A stretch of 64,000 bases of DNA from Novipirellula sp052161655 (lineage in GTDB: Bacteria; Planctomycetota; Planctomycetia; Pirellulales; Pirellulaceae): NCBI RefSeq assembly GCF_052161655.1, contig NZ_CP197418.1, forward strand, positions 3,844,001-3,908,000. Reading direction: 5' to 3'. This document shows, in pieces, positions 25,703 through 34,256 of this stretch. Positions within the stretch are counted from its first letter, which is position 1. Each line of letters opens with the position of its first letter. The notes under the pieces are model-generated. The model did no database searches and was not told the DNA's origin. It saw only the letters and a list, made by a program, of their open reading frames with translations. Made by a program: the position numbers and the translations under genes.

Positions 25703-26779
25703 CTATAGCAGTCCTTCTAGGCCCTTTTCTTTTAGCTGCTTCGCGACTTCGCGGACGCGTTCCTCGGCGTGCTTTGGCGCGACCAAGGTTGCATCGGGGG
25801 TTTGCACGATGATCAAGTCCTCGACGTCTATCGTGACCACGGTGTGGCCGTCGAGGGTGTTCACGATGCAGCCGCTACTGTCGATGCCAACGTGCGATCC
25901 GACGACGGTATTGCCGGCAGCGTCCGCCTCGTGCAAACGCGACAACGCTTGCCAGCTGCCGACGTCATCCCATGGAAACTCGGCTTCGATCACGACGACG
26001 TTCGGGTATTGCTCCATGACGGCGTAGTCGATTGATTTGCCTTGGATGGCTGCGAATTCTTTCTCGAGCGTCTCGGCGTAGTCGGGTTTGCCAATCCGGT
26101 CGGCGATCGCGGCGATGTGCGAATACATCTCGGGCTCGTTCTTTTGCAAAGCGTCGAGGATGGTGGATGCCCGCCACAAGAAAATTCCACTGTTCCAGTA
26201 GAACGATCCTGCCGCGACGTAGCGACGAGCGGTTTCGCCATCAGGCTTTTCGCGAAACTGTTTGACCTGGTACACCGACGCGTTTTCGGTGGCAATTGAT
26301 TCCCCGCGTTCAACGTAACCAAACGATTCGGCTGCGTACGTGGGCGGAATTCCGTAGGTCACAATTCGCGTCGGGTCTTGCTTGATCAACGCTTCGCCTG
26401 TGGTAATTGCCGACTGGAACGCTTCGTGCGACATGATCACGTGGTCCGATGGCATCACGGCCATGATGGCATCTTTGTCTTCGTGATGCACAAGGGCGGC
26501 CGCCAGACCAACGCAAGGAGCGGTGTCGCGCTTGCACGGTTCGCCAACGATGTTCTTAGGCAACAACGATGGCAATTGCTCCGCGATCGCATCCACTAGC
26601 ACTTTGTTCGTGACAACCATCTGGCGTGATGCAGGAACGAGATCGCCAAGTCGGTCGACGGTCGATTGGATCATCGTGCGATCCCCGTGCAACGTCAGCA
26701 ATTGTTTAGGACGAAGCGTTCGACTGGCGGGCCAGAATCGGGTTCCGCTGCCGCCTGCCATGATCACTGCGTAAAGCAT
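25703..26779 (-). CDS. Mannose-1-phosphate guanylyltransferase
   Basis: The 358-residue enzyme makes GDP-mannose from GTP and mannose-1-phosphate. The nucleotidyltransferase signature is at the very start: YAVIMAGGSGTRFWPASR, then PKQLL. Further family marks are VMPSDHVIMSHEAF, FWNSGIFLWRA-like YWNSGIFLWR, and SIDYAVMEQ followed by FPWDDVGSWQAL. It lacks the C-terminal isomerase/cupin domain of bifunctional ManC-type enzymes, so it is the single-function type. ATG 26779 is preferred because the core strand starts there. It probably supplies the mannose-containing polysaccharide made by the 9-19 kb locus, though it is not in that operon. Confidence 0.93.
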   Translation of the reverse strand: MLYAVIMAGGSGTRFWPASRTLRPKQLLTLHGDRTMIQSTVDRLGDLVPASRQMVVTNKVLVDAIAEQLPSLLPKNIVGEPCKRDTAPCVGLAAALVHHEDKDAIMAVMPSDHVIMSHEAFQSAITTGEALIKQDPTRIVTYGIPPTYAAESFGYVERGESIATENASVYQVKQFREKPDGETARRYVAAGSFYWNSGIFLWRASTILDALQKNEPEMYSHIAAIADRIGKPDYAETLEKEFAAIQGKSIDYAVMEQYPNVVVIEAEFPWDDVGSWQALSRLHEADAAGNTVVGSHVGIDSSGCIVNTLDGHTVVTIDVEDLIIVQTPDATLVAPKHAEERVREVAKQLKEKGLEGLL

Positions 26780-27112
26780 GATTTGTCTCTTTCGTTGAGG
26801 ATTCATCCGTGACGAGCTTCAGCAGCCGTCAATGCCCACTTAATTGTTGTGCACAGCGTAGACCAATGAGCCTAGTTTTGAAACGGTACCGAACGACTCC
26901 CCGACCTGATTTGCCTTCTGCGAATCCTTACAATTACCGAGGCGGTTCGGGCAATGCCGCGGGATCGCCTAAGCAGGTCACTATGAGTCATTCCACATAA
27001 TGATCTGACCCGACGGCGCTAGCCGCGGGCAAGTTTCCTGCGATATTGATGCTCACCGCGGCTAGCGTCCTCGGCTCACAGAATGATTGACGTTTCACCG
27101 GTAAATACCGAA
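26780..27112. other. Intergenic region with a family B repeat
   Basis: No gene was seen in these 333 bp upstream of the mannose-1-phosphate gene. The right half holds the repeat at 27007-27079, and the left half should hold the promoter. Confidence 0.5.
27007..27079. repeat. Dispersed hairpin repeat family B, diverged copy
   Basis: Arms at 27007-27030 (contains CGACGGCGCTAGCCGCGGGC) and 27055-27079 (contains CCGCGGCTAGCGTCCTCGGC) are imperfect inverted copies. It sits just past the end of the 27113 gene. Confidence 0.75.
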
Positions 27113-28378
27113 CTACCTGCCTAGCAGCGTGATTTTCCAGTCGGCAATCGGATGCAGCGTTTCGGCTTGTTCCGTATCGGGCAAGAAAATTCGCACGTCG
27201 TCGACGTCGAGTTGCGTCAGGTCGACAGACCGGTCGGATCGCCATTCTCGCTCCTGAGTCCAATCGAACGTTTTTCCTTTCGCCTGAAAGCGATATTGGT
27301 CCTCCTCGGCAAGCTGCGTCCGCTGCTTGGGGTCGCCGTAGATCACCGGTTTCAGTCCGAGTCGCTTTGCCGCATCCAAACGGATCGCAATTCCATACGG
27401 CTCGTCATCCCAGCGCCCGAGGTGCGAGCGGAATTTGCGTTTGTGCAGCCGGTCTGCCAACGGGACTTCGGAGAAACAGACGACCGGGTATTTCTTTGAA
27501 CTGGTGATCGCATTGGCAACGATGACACCACTGCGAACGATTCGGGCAAGCGTTTGCAGGGGACTGTTCCCGGACGCAAACGGTTCACTTTCATTGGACC
27601 GCGAGAGCAGCAATTCGTCTTGATATTGATGCTCGGTTTGGCCTGGCCAAGGCCCCGTGCAACTGCGAGTCGTGTGTGTTAACCATTGGCCATCGGATCG
27701 GGTCCAGGCCGTGTCGCTCAACTCTCTTTGCTCGATATGTGAGTGTGTGGATGGATCGGAAACATTCGGATCTTCACTACTGGCAATACGGGAAGGGCGA
27801 GTCAAATACCAACCAATCGCACCTTCGGCAATCAACTCCGCTGCGGCCGACGGCAGGTCGGCGATCACGGCAACACGCGTCGATGTGTCGTGAAGTGCCG
27901 CGATTCGCGTTCTCAAGGCGGTGTCGATCTTGCCGCCTCGTCGCACGTACAAACCATCAATGCGATCCGCGATGCCAATCAACACTGCGTCACGCGAGAG
28001 TGGTTCGGACGATTGGATCTCGCAGACGTTCGCGTGTTCGCCGGAGTCCCTGTCCTCCCTGTTCACAACCAATTTGACGATCGGGACATGGAACAGTTCA
28101 GCAGCTCGCGTGGCAAGCGGCTCGATTGCCGAGCCCGCTGCAACGATTAACGTCGATCGGCTGTGGCGAAGTTCGAGCATTCGTCGGGATAGAAATTGGC
28201 AAACCCAGCGGTGCAAATAGGGATCGCGGCCCAACCGGCTGGAGGTCACTGCAACCAGCGGAGCGGGGGTTTCGAGCCAATCGCCGCCGCGAATTTCCGA
28301 AGAATGAAGCGATATTCCGGCGCAAACCTCGAGCCGGCCGAGGCGTTTGTCTAGATGGGTAGCGAGGTCGTTGGGCAC
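27113..28378 (-). CDS. Unrecognised two-part protein with a C-terminal AbiGi/DUF2971-like segment
   Basis: I do not recognise the full 421-residue protein. The N-terminal half looks like a Rossmann-type nucleotide-binding fold: APLVAVTSSRLGRDPYLHRW, STLIVAAGSAIEPLATRAAE and VPIVKLVV have the spacing of SLOG/DprA-like domains. The C-terminal half contains YPVVCFSEVPLADRL, YGIAIRLDAAKRLGLKPVIY and a late EREWR, a pattern I associate with AbiGi/DUF2971-like proteins, some linked to phage defence. The middle is low in pattern. It stands alone between repeats and an IS4 element. Housekeeping, regulatory and defence roles are all possible; similarities are by eye only. Confidence 0.6.
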   Translation of the reverse strand: MPNDLATHLDKRLGRLEVCAGISLHSSEIRGGDWLETPAPLVAVTSSRLGRDPYLHRWVCQFLSRRMLELRHSRSTLIVAAGSAIEPLATRAAELFHVPIVKLVVNREDRDSGEHANVCEIQSSEPLSRDAVLIGIADRIDGLYVRRGGKIDTALRTRIAALHDTSTRVAVIADLPSAAAELIAEGAIGWYLTRPSRIASSEDPNVSDPSTHSHIEQRELSDTAWTRSDGQWLTHTTRSCTGPWPGQTEHQYQDELLLSRSNESEPFASGNSPLQTLARIVRSGVIVANAITSSKKYPVVCFSEVPLADRLHKRKFRSHLGRWDDEPYGIAIRLDAAKRLGLKPVIYGDPKQRTQLAEEDQYRFQAKGKTFDWTQEREWRSDRSVDLTQLDVDDVRIFLPDTEQAETLHPIADWKITLLGR

Positions 28379-28698
28379 GTTTCGGGTAACCCGGTTAGAA
28401 TTTTCCAGGCTAACGGCGTATGTAATACAAACGTAATCTTAATGTATCTTGCTGCTGGGCGGGTTGCCCGATCCGTAGTCCGCAGAAGACAATCGGGCCC
28501 GTGATTGCGTTTGAATTGCTATCGTTTCTGTCGCCCGACGTTCCCGGCGTCAGTAAAAAAGTGACGCATTTTGATTGTAGCGGAAGTCGTCAAGACTTTC
28601 GTTTTCAGGAATCACCGAAAGCCTTAACGAGTTCCGCTACCTCAGTAACAGAAACGACATCTCCGACGTCCCTAAAGAAGCGGGATAGGCTTCTCGCC
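28379..28698. other. Gene-free stretch before the IS4 element
   Basis: This region contains a family C inverted repeat (28577-28640) and the left part of a hairpin that the IS element interrupts. No gene was seen. Confidence 0.6.
28577..28640. repeat. Dispersed hairpin repeat family C, copy 1
   Basis: Arms 28577-28601 (starts GTAGCGGAAGTCGTCAAGAC) and 28616-28640 are inverted copies with three mismatches in 25. The same arm sequence occurs at 36972-36996 and 37597-37621. Confidence 0.8.
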
Positions 28699-30264
28699 TT
28701 TTTATACCCCAAAACATTTTCTTGCCTTATCTCGTGTGGTTGCGAATGATTCTGCGATTTAGATTTTCATCGCACGGAGGTTGCACGGATGGTTATCGAT
28801 TGGGTACGGCAGGAATTTGAATCGTTGGACCTGGGCCACAAGCGGCGGGTGGATCGCGTTGTTAAGTTTGTCTCTCAAGCTTCCTCGATCGGCGAGTCGA
28901 CACCGGACCGTGTTCGTTCCAAAGCTGACTTGAAGGGAATTTATCGCTTAGCCAACAACCCCAAGGTAGACGTGGATCAAATCTTCGACGCACATCATCA
29001 GGCCGCTCGAAAGCGATGCGGCGAGCACAAACGGGTCTTTCTGGATCAGGACTCGTCCGAGTTCGATCTGACCAAGCCAAAGCAGCAGGTCAGCGGGGCA
29101 GGACCGCTTTCGGGCGGCAAACGTTTTGGCTTTTTCTACCATCCGCTCTACGCCGTTGCTGCCCCAGGCATCCCCTTGGGAGTGGTCGACCAAGTTCTTT
29201 GGACTCGTGATGCGACGTCATTGGAAGTGCCAGCCAAGGAGCGCAAAGCCGAACGGCAGCGACGCTGTTTTGAAGAAAAAGAGAGCAGCCGATGGATGGA
29301 AATGATGCAAAGCGGCGAGCAAATCGCCCGCTCGATGCCGCAAACTCAGTTCATTCAGCTTTCCGACAGCGAATCGGACATTGGCGAACTGCTGGCCGAG
29401 GCGGCGGAGTTTCCAGAGAACTATGGATTCATCATTCGTCAGTGCCGGACTCAGAAGATCGTCGCCGCCGTCGATGCGGTCACCGGTTCGCCGATTGATG
29501 ATGTCACGACAATTGAAGAGACGCTTTCAAAGGTCGCTTGGCGTGGAGAGAAAACGGTTTCGATCGGTGGCCGAGACGCTCCGGTGCTTCCAGATGATAA
29601 GAAACGAGCTCGGAAACAGGCACGTATTTCACGCGAAGCGCTGGTGCAATTTCGCAGCGTGCGCGTCAAAGTTGCCGGAACCGGGCGGTCCAGCACTGGC
29701 AAGTTGACCGACACTTGGATCAATGTGGTGGAGTCGCTCGAGGTGGATCCGCCAATCGGTGAAGCCCCGATTAACTGGATGCTTCTGACAACCCTGCCGG
29801 TCAGTTCGGCGGAAGAAATTGACGAGGTTTTGACCGGCTACTGTTTTCGTTGGCTAGTGGAGTTGTACTTCAAAACACTTAAAAGTGGGCTTCACATCGA
29901 AGACATGAAGTACGAAACATTGGAGCGTTATATACGAGCGTTTTCGATGCTCACGGTCGTCGCTTGGAGAGTGGAGTACCTCAAGGGCGCCACACGTCAT
30001 GACGGACAGTCGCCCTGCACGGTCTACTTTAGCGAAGACGAATGGATGGCGATCATGATATTTCTAACTAAACGCCCGGTCGATCCGAAGTCTCCACCAA
30101 CGATGGAAGCGTTCGGAAAATCGATCGCCATCCTAGGCGGCTACATCGACAAAAAATCGCAGGGTCCTGCCGGCTCAAGAACTCTCTGGCGAGGGATGAA
30201 CCGTTTCTCGACCATCGTTGAAGCGTTCGTTGCATTCAAGCAAATGAGTTTTGGGGTATAAAAA
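28699..30264 (+). mobile_element. IS4-family insertion sequence, complete (1566 bp)
   Basis: Both ends carry the perfect inverted repeat TTTTTATACCCCAAAAC. The flanks are an 11-bp direct repeat, GGCTTCTCGCC, at 28688-28698 and 30265-30275, which is the expected target duplication length for IS4 relatives. One intact transposase gene fills the element. Removing the element and one duplication restores a hairpin (GGGATAGGCTTC ... GAAGCCTATCCC), so the target was itself a repeat. The perfect ends and duplication suggest a recent insertion. Confidence 0.92.
28789..30261 (+). CDS. IS4-family transposase (Tn5/IS50-like group)
   Basis: The 490-residue DDE transposase has the small N-terminal DNA-binding domain (VIDWVRQEFESLDLGHKRR, LKGIYRLANNPKVD). 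The catalytic aspartates lie in the segments RVFLDQDSSEFDL and FIQLSDSESDIGEL. The YREK signature is present as YCFRWLVELYFKTLK, where Y-x2-R-x3-E-x6-K is exact and supplies the catalytic glutamate. The frame is unbroken, and its stop lies only 3 bp from the right end of the element, inside the terminal repeat. Confidence 0.95.
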   Translation: MVIDWVRQEFESLDLGHKRRVDRVVKFVSQASSIGESTPDRVRSKADLKGIYRLANNPKVDVDQIFDAHHQAARKRCGEHKRVFLDQDSSEFDLTKPKQQVSGAGPLSGGKRFGFFYHPLYAVAAPGIPLGVVDQVLWTRDATSLEVPAKERKAERQRRCFEEKESSRWMEMMQSGEQIARSMPQTQFIQLSDSESDIGELLAEAAEFPENYGFIIRQCRTQKIVAAVDAVTGSPIDDVTTIEETLSKVAWRGEKTVSIGGRDAPVLPDDKKRARKQARISREALVQFRSVRVKVAGTGRSSTGKLTDTWINVVESLEVDPPIGEAPINWMLLTTLPVSSAEEIDEVLTGYCFRWLVELYFKTLKSGLHIEDMKYETLERYIRAFSMLTVVAWRVEYLKGATRHDGQSPCTVYFSEDEWMAIMIFLTKRPVDPKSPPTMEAFGKSIAILGGYIDKKSQGPAGSRTLWRGMNRFSTIVEAFVAFKQMSFGV

Positions 30265-30380
30265 GGCTTCTCGCCTGTCATAGCTTTCGGTCGACACTCT
30301 GGAAGCCTATCCCACATTCAGCACCCGTCCGTTATAAGAGCAACCTCCGCTTCCCCTCCTTGCTGTACTCCGAGAGATCC

Positions 30381-31307
30381 ATGAAAAACACTGTTCGCTG
30401 CCTAATCGCCCTCGGTTTGATCGTTTCTACGGGTTCGCTTCGGGCCCAAAACCCCGCAGCCGCCGCCGCTCCGGCAACTCCGGATTCGATCGTGAATGTT
30501 TGGCCCAGTGAGCCGCCTGCGTGGACGCCGCCCAGTGAAGCAGAAAAAGACACCAGCGATGAGAATAGCCGCACCGTTGCCGAAAAGTACGTCACTCGGA
30601 TTGGGAACGTTTCCACGCCGCAGTTGTATGTGTACCAGCCCAAGGCCGATGTGAAATCGGACACCGCGATCGTGGTTTGCCCCGGCGGCGGGTATTCGAT
30701 TTTGGCATGGGATCTCGAAGGAACCGAGATCGCAGAATGGCTGCAGGAAATTGGCGTTACCGCGATCGTGTTGAAGTACCGTGTTCCGACGCGAAGCGAA
30801 GACGAGAATTGGAAGCCAGCGGTCCAGGATATCCAGCGAACGATCAGCATGATCCGCAGCGGAGCGGTCGAAGGTGTGTCGGCTAAACGCGTTGGTGTGC
30901 TCGGATTCTCTGCAGGCGGAAACGCATCCGCTCGAGCAGCAACCGCCAGCAAACGTTTCTACGACGCGGTCGATGCCAATGACAAGTCGAACTATGTCCC
31001 CGATTTCGCTGTGTTGGTTTACCCTGCATGGCTCGTGGAAAAGGACGACTCGTCCAAATTGATCGATGACATCCAAGTCACCGACACGACGCCACCGATG
31101 TTCTTTGCCCATGCACGTGATGATCGCATCAGTTGCTTGGGAAGTGTGACCTTATTTACCGAACTTCAGAAACGCGGGATCAACAGCACATTGCACGTCT
31201 TTGGTGGCGGAGGGCACGGCTTCGGCTCACGCCCCAACGACCAGGAAACCGATGCATGGCCCGAACTACTCACTCTTTGGATGCGGGACCTTCAGTGGAT
31301 CAAGTAA
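30381..31307 (+). CDS. Exported alpha/beta hydrolase (acetylesterase-like)
   Basis: The 308-residue protein has a signal peptide (CLIALGLIVSTGSLRAQ). Its alpha/beta-hydrolase core shows the oxyanion region VVCPGGGYSILAWDLEGTE, a nucleophile elbow GFSAGGNASARAA with Ser in G-x-S-x-G, an acid region near HARDDRISCLGS and the terminal histidine in FGGGGHGFGS. This pattern is that of planctomycete xylan/acetyl-esterase-like enzymes (BD-FAE-like). The first 15 residues of a longer reading frame were dropped because ATG 30381 starts the signal peptide. It is followed 5 bp later by a hemolysin III gene. Confidence 0.87.
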   Translation: MKNTVRCLIALGLIVSTGSLRAQNPAAAAAPATPDSIVNVWPSEPPAWTPPSEAEKDTSDENSRTVAEKYVTRIGNVSTPQLYVYQPKADVKSDTAIVVCPGGGYSILAWDLEGTEIAEWLQEIGVTAIVLKYRVPTRSEDENWKPAVQDIQRTISMIRSGAVEGVSAKRVGVLGFSAGGNASARAATASKRFYDAVDANDKSNYVPDFAVLVYPAWLVEKDDSSKLIDDIQVTDTTPPMFFAHARDDRISCLGSVTLFTELQKRGINSTLHVFGGGGHGFGSRPNDQETDAWPELLTLWMRDLQWIK

Positions 31308-31312
31308 ATTTG

Positions 31313-31960
31313 ATGAAATCGACAACGTTGGACATCGGAGATGCTCCGGTCAAGCACGGCGAAGAATGGGCCAATGCGCTAACGCATGGAATCGCTGCCA
31401 TCGTTTCGACGATCGCGGCTGCTTTTCTCATACGTGCTGCTTTGGACGTCAGCCTTGGGGCGGCGTTTGCAGCGGCCGCTTACATGGCGTCCGTGATTGG
31501 GACATTTTTATCCTCAACACTTTCGCACATGATTTTTCGTCAACCGATGCTCGATCATTTGCGAGCCTGGGATCAAGCAATGATCTATACGATGATCTCG
31601 GGAACCTACACCCCGATCATCTATTCCCACGCCCCTGATGGAGTGCGGGATCCATTGTTGATTGCGGTTTGGGTTGCTGCGGCAGTCGGTTTTTTTGGCA
31701 AAGTACTGCTGCGGCATCGGATCAATTCGATTGGCACCGTGTCGTATTTACTGCTCGGATGGTTACCGGCGATCCCGCTTGCAGGGCACGTTCCCGGGCC
31801 ACTAGTGACACTGATGGTCACTGGAGGCGTGTTGTATTCGGTCGGAGTCATTCTGCTGATCAACGATTCGAAAGTGAAGTACCTGCACGCGGGCTGGCAT
31901 TTGTTCGTGATGATGGCCGCCACCGCTCACTTTTTAGGTATTTGGTGGTACACACTGTAA
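31313..31960 (+). CDS. Hemolysin III / PAQR-family membrane protein
   Basis: The 215-residue protein has seven membrane helices and the family marks: HGEEWANALTHGIAAIVS near the N-terminus, a central SSTLSHMIF, DQAMIYTMISGTYTPI, and the late AGWHLFVMMAATAHF. Conserved histidines and the Ser/Asp positions are those proposed to bind zinc in PAQR proteins. The true role in bacteria is poorly known. ATG 31313 is chosen so that the protein begins at the usual position; the longer frame overlaps the esterase gene. It probably forms an operon with the esterase. Confidence 0.9.
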   Translation: MKSTTLDIGDAPVKHGEEWANALTHGIAAIVSTIAAAFLIRAALDVSLGAAFAAAAYMASVIGTFLSSTLSHMIFRQPMLDHLRAWDQAMIYTMISGTYTPIIYSHAPDGVRDPLLIAVWVAAAVGFFGKVLLRHRINSIGTVSYLLLGWLPAIPLAGHVPGPLVTLMVTGGVLYSVGVILLINDSKVKYLHAGWHLFVMMAATAHFLGIWWYTL

Positions 31961-32078
31961 GAGTCAATCCGAAAAGGGGTCTGACCCTCTCCAACCACGT
32001 GACCCTCTCCAACCACGCCAAAAACATAATAGTATCGACTCACATCCAAAGGGTCAGACCCCTTTTCGGATAGACTCT
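31960..32078. repeat. 119-bp MITE-like element with 29-bp terminal inverted repeats
   Basis: The arms 31960-31988 and 32050-32078 are inverted copies with one mismatch in 29. Each contains AAAAGGGGTCTGACCCT, whose GGGTCTGACCC is itself a palindrome. The interior carries a 16-bp motif GACCCTCTCCAACCAC twice (31983 and 32001). There is no coding capacity. The left end overlaps the hemolysin III stop codon. A related GGGTCAGATCC lies at about 17484. Confidence 0.85.
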
Positions 32079-32136
32079 AAGCGGACAGACCCTCGGGACG
32101 ATTGCAACGCGGCCGTGAATTCAGGAAAAGCCACAC

Positions 32137-32589
32137 GTGACTGAATCACCGAATCCTTACCAATCGCCGACACCGTTGGACGAGTCACGTCCGTCGTGGT
32201 GGCAGCGGATTCGCAATCTGTTCCAGCCCGGCAAAGAGGGGCGTTACGAAGTCGGATATGATGCCAGCTTGCTCGAGTTTTTACGGGGGCGTTGCATCTT
32301 TTTTGAAGGCGTCGTCTTTTTTATTGATGTCGAAGACCGCTCGATTCTGCATGCCGCGATCGCGCTGCGTATCGAAGATCCCGAATTGATTGACCGTACT
32401 TGCGATGAAGTCGTTCGAGTGTTTGGAACGTTTTGCCGACATTACCCCGACCTCGAAAAAGGGACGGCAGGACGTCAATTGTGTGTTCGCTTTTTGCGTC
32501 TGTACACCGACTTTGACGACGAGATCACCGATCGCAAGATCATCGGCACGATCCCCTTGGCCAAGCCACCCCACTCTGTTGAGGACTGA
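32137..32589 (+). CDS. Hypothetical protein with N-terminal NPYQSP motif
   Basis: The 150-residue protein starts with ESPNPYQSPTP, a motif seen at the N-terminus of many planctomycete proteins that I cannot link to a function. The rest is a compact alpha/beta domain (GRCIFFEGVVFFIDVEDRS, AALRIEDPELIDRTC, LCVRFLRLYTDFDD). No signal peptide or membrane helix was seen, and no catalytic motif. The start is GTG 32137, preceded by AGGAAAA. It is a single gene after the 119-bp repeat. Confidence 0.7.
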   Translation: MTESPNPYQSPTPLDESRPSWWQRIRNLFQPGKEGRYEVGYDASLLEFLRGRCIFFEGVVFFIDVEDRSILHAAIALRIEDPELIDRTCDEVVRVFGTFCRHYPDLEKGTAGRQLCVRFLRLYTDFDDEITDRKIIGTIPLAKPPHSVED

Positions 32590-32855
32590 GTGCAGTTCCT
32601 CCGGAAAACGGCAACGGAGGAAGATGACAACGGAGACGCAAAAAATGCTTCACAGGATGGAGGCCTGCTGTTTGCTCTGAGGGGAAATCACTCATGACTT
32701 CTGGCACGAGTCATTCTGCCACTTAAGGATCCGGCGGTCCTAAGGAACGCAAAAAACATTGCGGTCGCCGCTAATCACGGGATCGATTTGACGAATCACT
32801 ACACTGGTTCGGTCTCAAATCTCACTCCGTTCCAGAATCCAGCGTGGTCAATTCG

Positions 32856-34160
32856 ATGTCGATCTGTAGAAAACCTCTCCCTCGATCGCTGCCCCCGATC
32901 GCCTCGATATTGATGGTCACGATGTTGGCCCTCGGCATGCTTATGACGGTGAACGGATATGCTGAATCAAATTGGAACCAGTGGCGAGGGCCGGAGCGAG
33001 ACGGAGTAGTGCAGGAGACGGTTTGGCCCAGCGGATTGCAGGGCAAGCTCAGTGAGCTTTGGACACGCGAATTGGCACCGAGCTACAGCGGCCCGATTGT
33101 GCAAGACGGATTGCTATTCACAACCGAAACCGTCGACAAAAAGATAGAACGCGTCACCGCTTATGACTTGAGCACAGGAAATGTGGCGTGGACGCAGCAA
33201 TGGGAAGGATCGCTTGCGGTTCCGTTTTTCGCAGCTGCTAATGGTGATTGGATTCGTGCAACGCCAGCCAGTGTGCCCGGTTCGCTCGTGGTGCTGGGGA
33301 TGCGTGACGTGCTGGTGCATTTCGATACCAAAACAGGTAACGAAGTTTGGCGAATCGACTTTCCCAATCAATTCAAAACACCGCTTCAGCCTTTTGGTGC
33401 GGCGAGCTCACCGCTGATTCATGATGGAGCTGTATTTGTACAGCTCGGCGGCGGGCTGACGAAGGTGGAGTTGAAAACAGGCGAAGTTTTGTGGCAAGTG
33501 TTTGCGTCTGGTGGCGACATGATGTCGACCGGAGCGTTCTCGAGTCCCACTGTCGCGACGATCGCTGGCCAAGAGCAATTGCTCGTGCAAACTCGAACGG
33601 AACTTTGCGGTGTGTCGCTCGATTCGGGTGCAGTGTTCTGGAAAGAACCGATCAAGGCGTTTCGCGGTATGAACATCCTTACCCCATTACCGATCGGCGA
33701 CGCCGTCTTCACTGCCGCGCATAGTGGATCGAGTCAACTGTTTGACATCACACGCGACGGTCAGAAGTGGACGGTGAAGGAGCGATGGCAGCAGAAGACG
33801 CAAGGCTACATGTCGTCGCCGATCGTGATCGATGATTCAATCTACCTACATATGAAAAACGAACGCGCCGTCTGTCTGGCGTTGGCAGATGGCAAAATTC
33901 GCTGGACGAGTCCGCCGGTGGGCAAGTACTGGAGCATGGCTCGTAACGGCAACAAAATTCTGGCACTCGCCAACAACGGAACGTTGCGATTGATCGAAGC
34001 GACGCCGGATCGATTTAACGTGATTGACGAAATGAAAGTTGCCAACGATAGCTGGGCACACATCGCCGTGCAGGGCAATTTCGTTATCGTCCGAGCATTG
34101 GATCGGTTGACGGTGTTTCGGTGGAACGACGGTGGTAGCGAGAACAGCGCTGCAAAGTAG
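32856..34160 (+). CDS. PQQ-like beta-propeller repeat protein, exported
   Basis: The 434-residue protein has a signal peptide (SILMVTMLALGMLMTVNGYA) and begins mature sequence with NWNQWRGPERDGVV, the classic start of planctomycete PQQ-like (Pyrrolo-quinoline quinone repeat) proteins. Repeats follow the W-x-x-x motif: GNVAWTQQWEG, GNEVWRIDFPN, GEVLWQVFASG, GAVFWKEPIKA, GKIRWTSPPVG. No cytochrome or metal site was seen, so it is more likely a structural propeller than a dehydrogenase. The start at 32856 is chosen over the GTG four codons upstream. Confidence 0.85.
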   Translation: MSICRKPLPRSLPPIASILMVTMLALGMLMTVNGYAESNWNQWRGPERDGVVQETVWPSGLQGKLSELWTRELAPSYSGPIVQDGLLFTTETVDKKIERVTAYDLSTGNVAWTQQWEGSLAVPFFAAANGDWIRATPASVPGSLVVLGMRDVLVHFDTKTGNEVWRIDFPNQFKTPLQPFGAASSPLIHDGAVFVQLGGGLTKVELKTGEVLWQVFASGGDMMSTGAFSSPTVATIAGQEQLLVQTRTELCGVSLDSGAVFWKEPIKAFRGMNILTPLPIGDAVFTAAHSGSSQLFDITRDGQKWTVKERWQQKTQGYMSSPIVIDDSIYLHMKNERAVCLALADGKIRWTSPPVGKYWSMARNGNKILALANNGTLRLIEATPDRFNVIDEMKVANDSWAHIAVQGNFVIVRALDRLTVFRWNDGGSENSAAK

Positions 34161-34256
34161 TTGCAGCTCGCTAGAATTCTCGATACGAGAACCGGGTTCA
34201 TCCACGCTAGGATCTGGGAAAATTCTGCAAAAGGCAGACAACATCACATCGCGGCG

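Noticed and set aside
25490..25708. Plus-strand frame of 72 codons inside the nested inverted repeat
   Set aside because: The sequence follows the repeat and runs into the end of the mannose-1-phosphate gene; composition is not protein-like.
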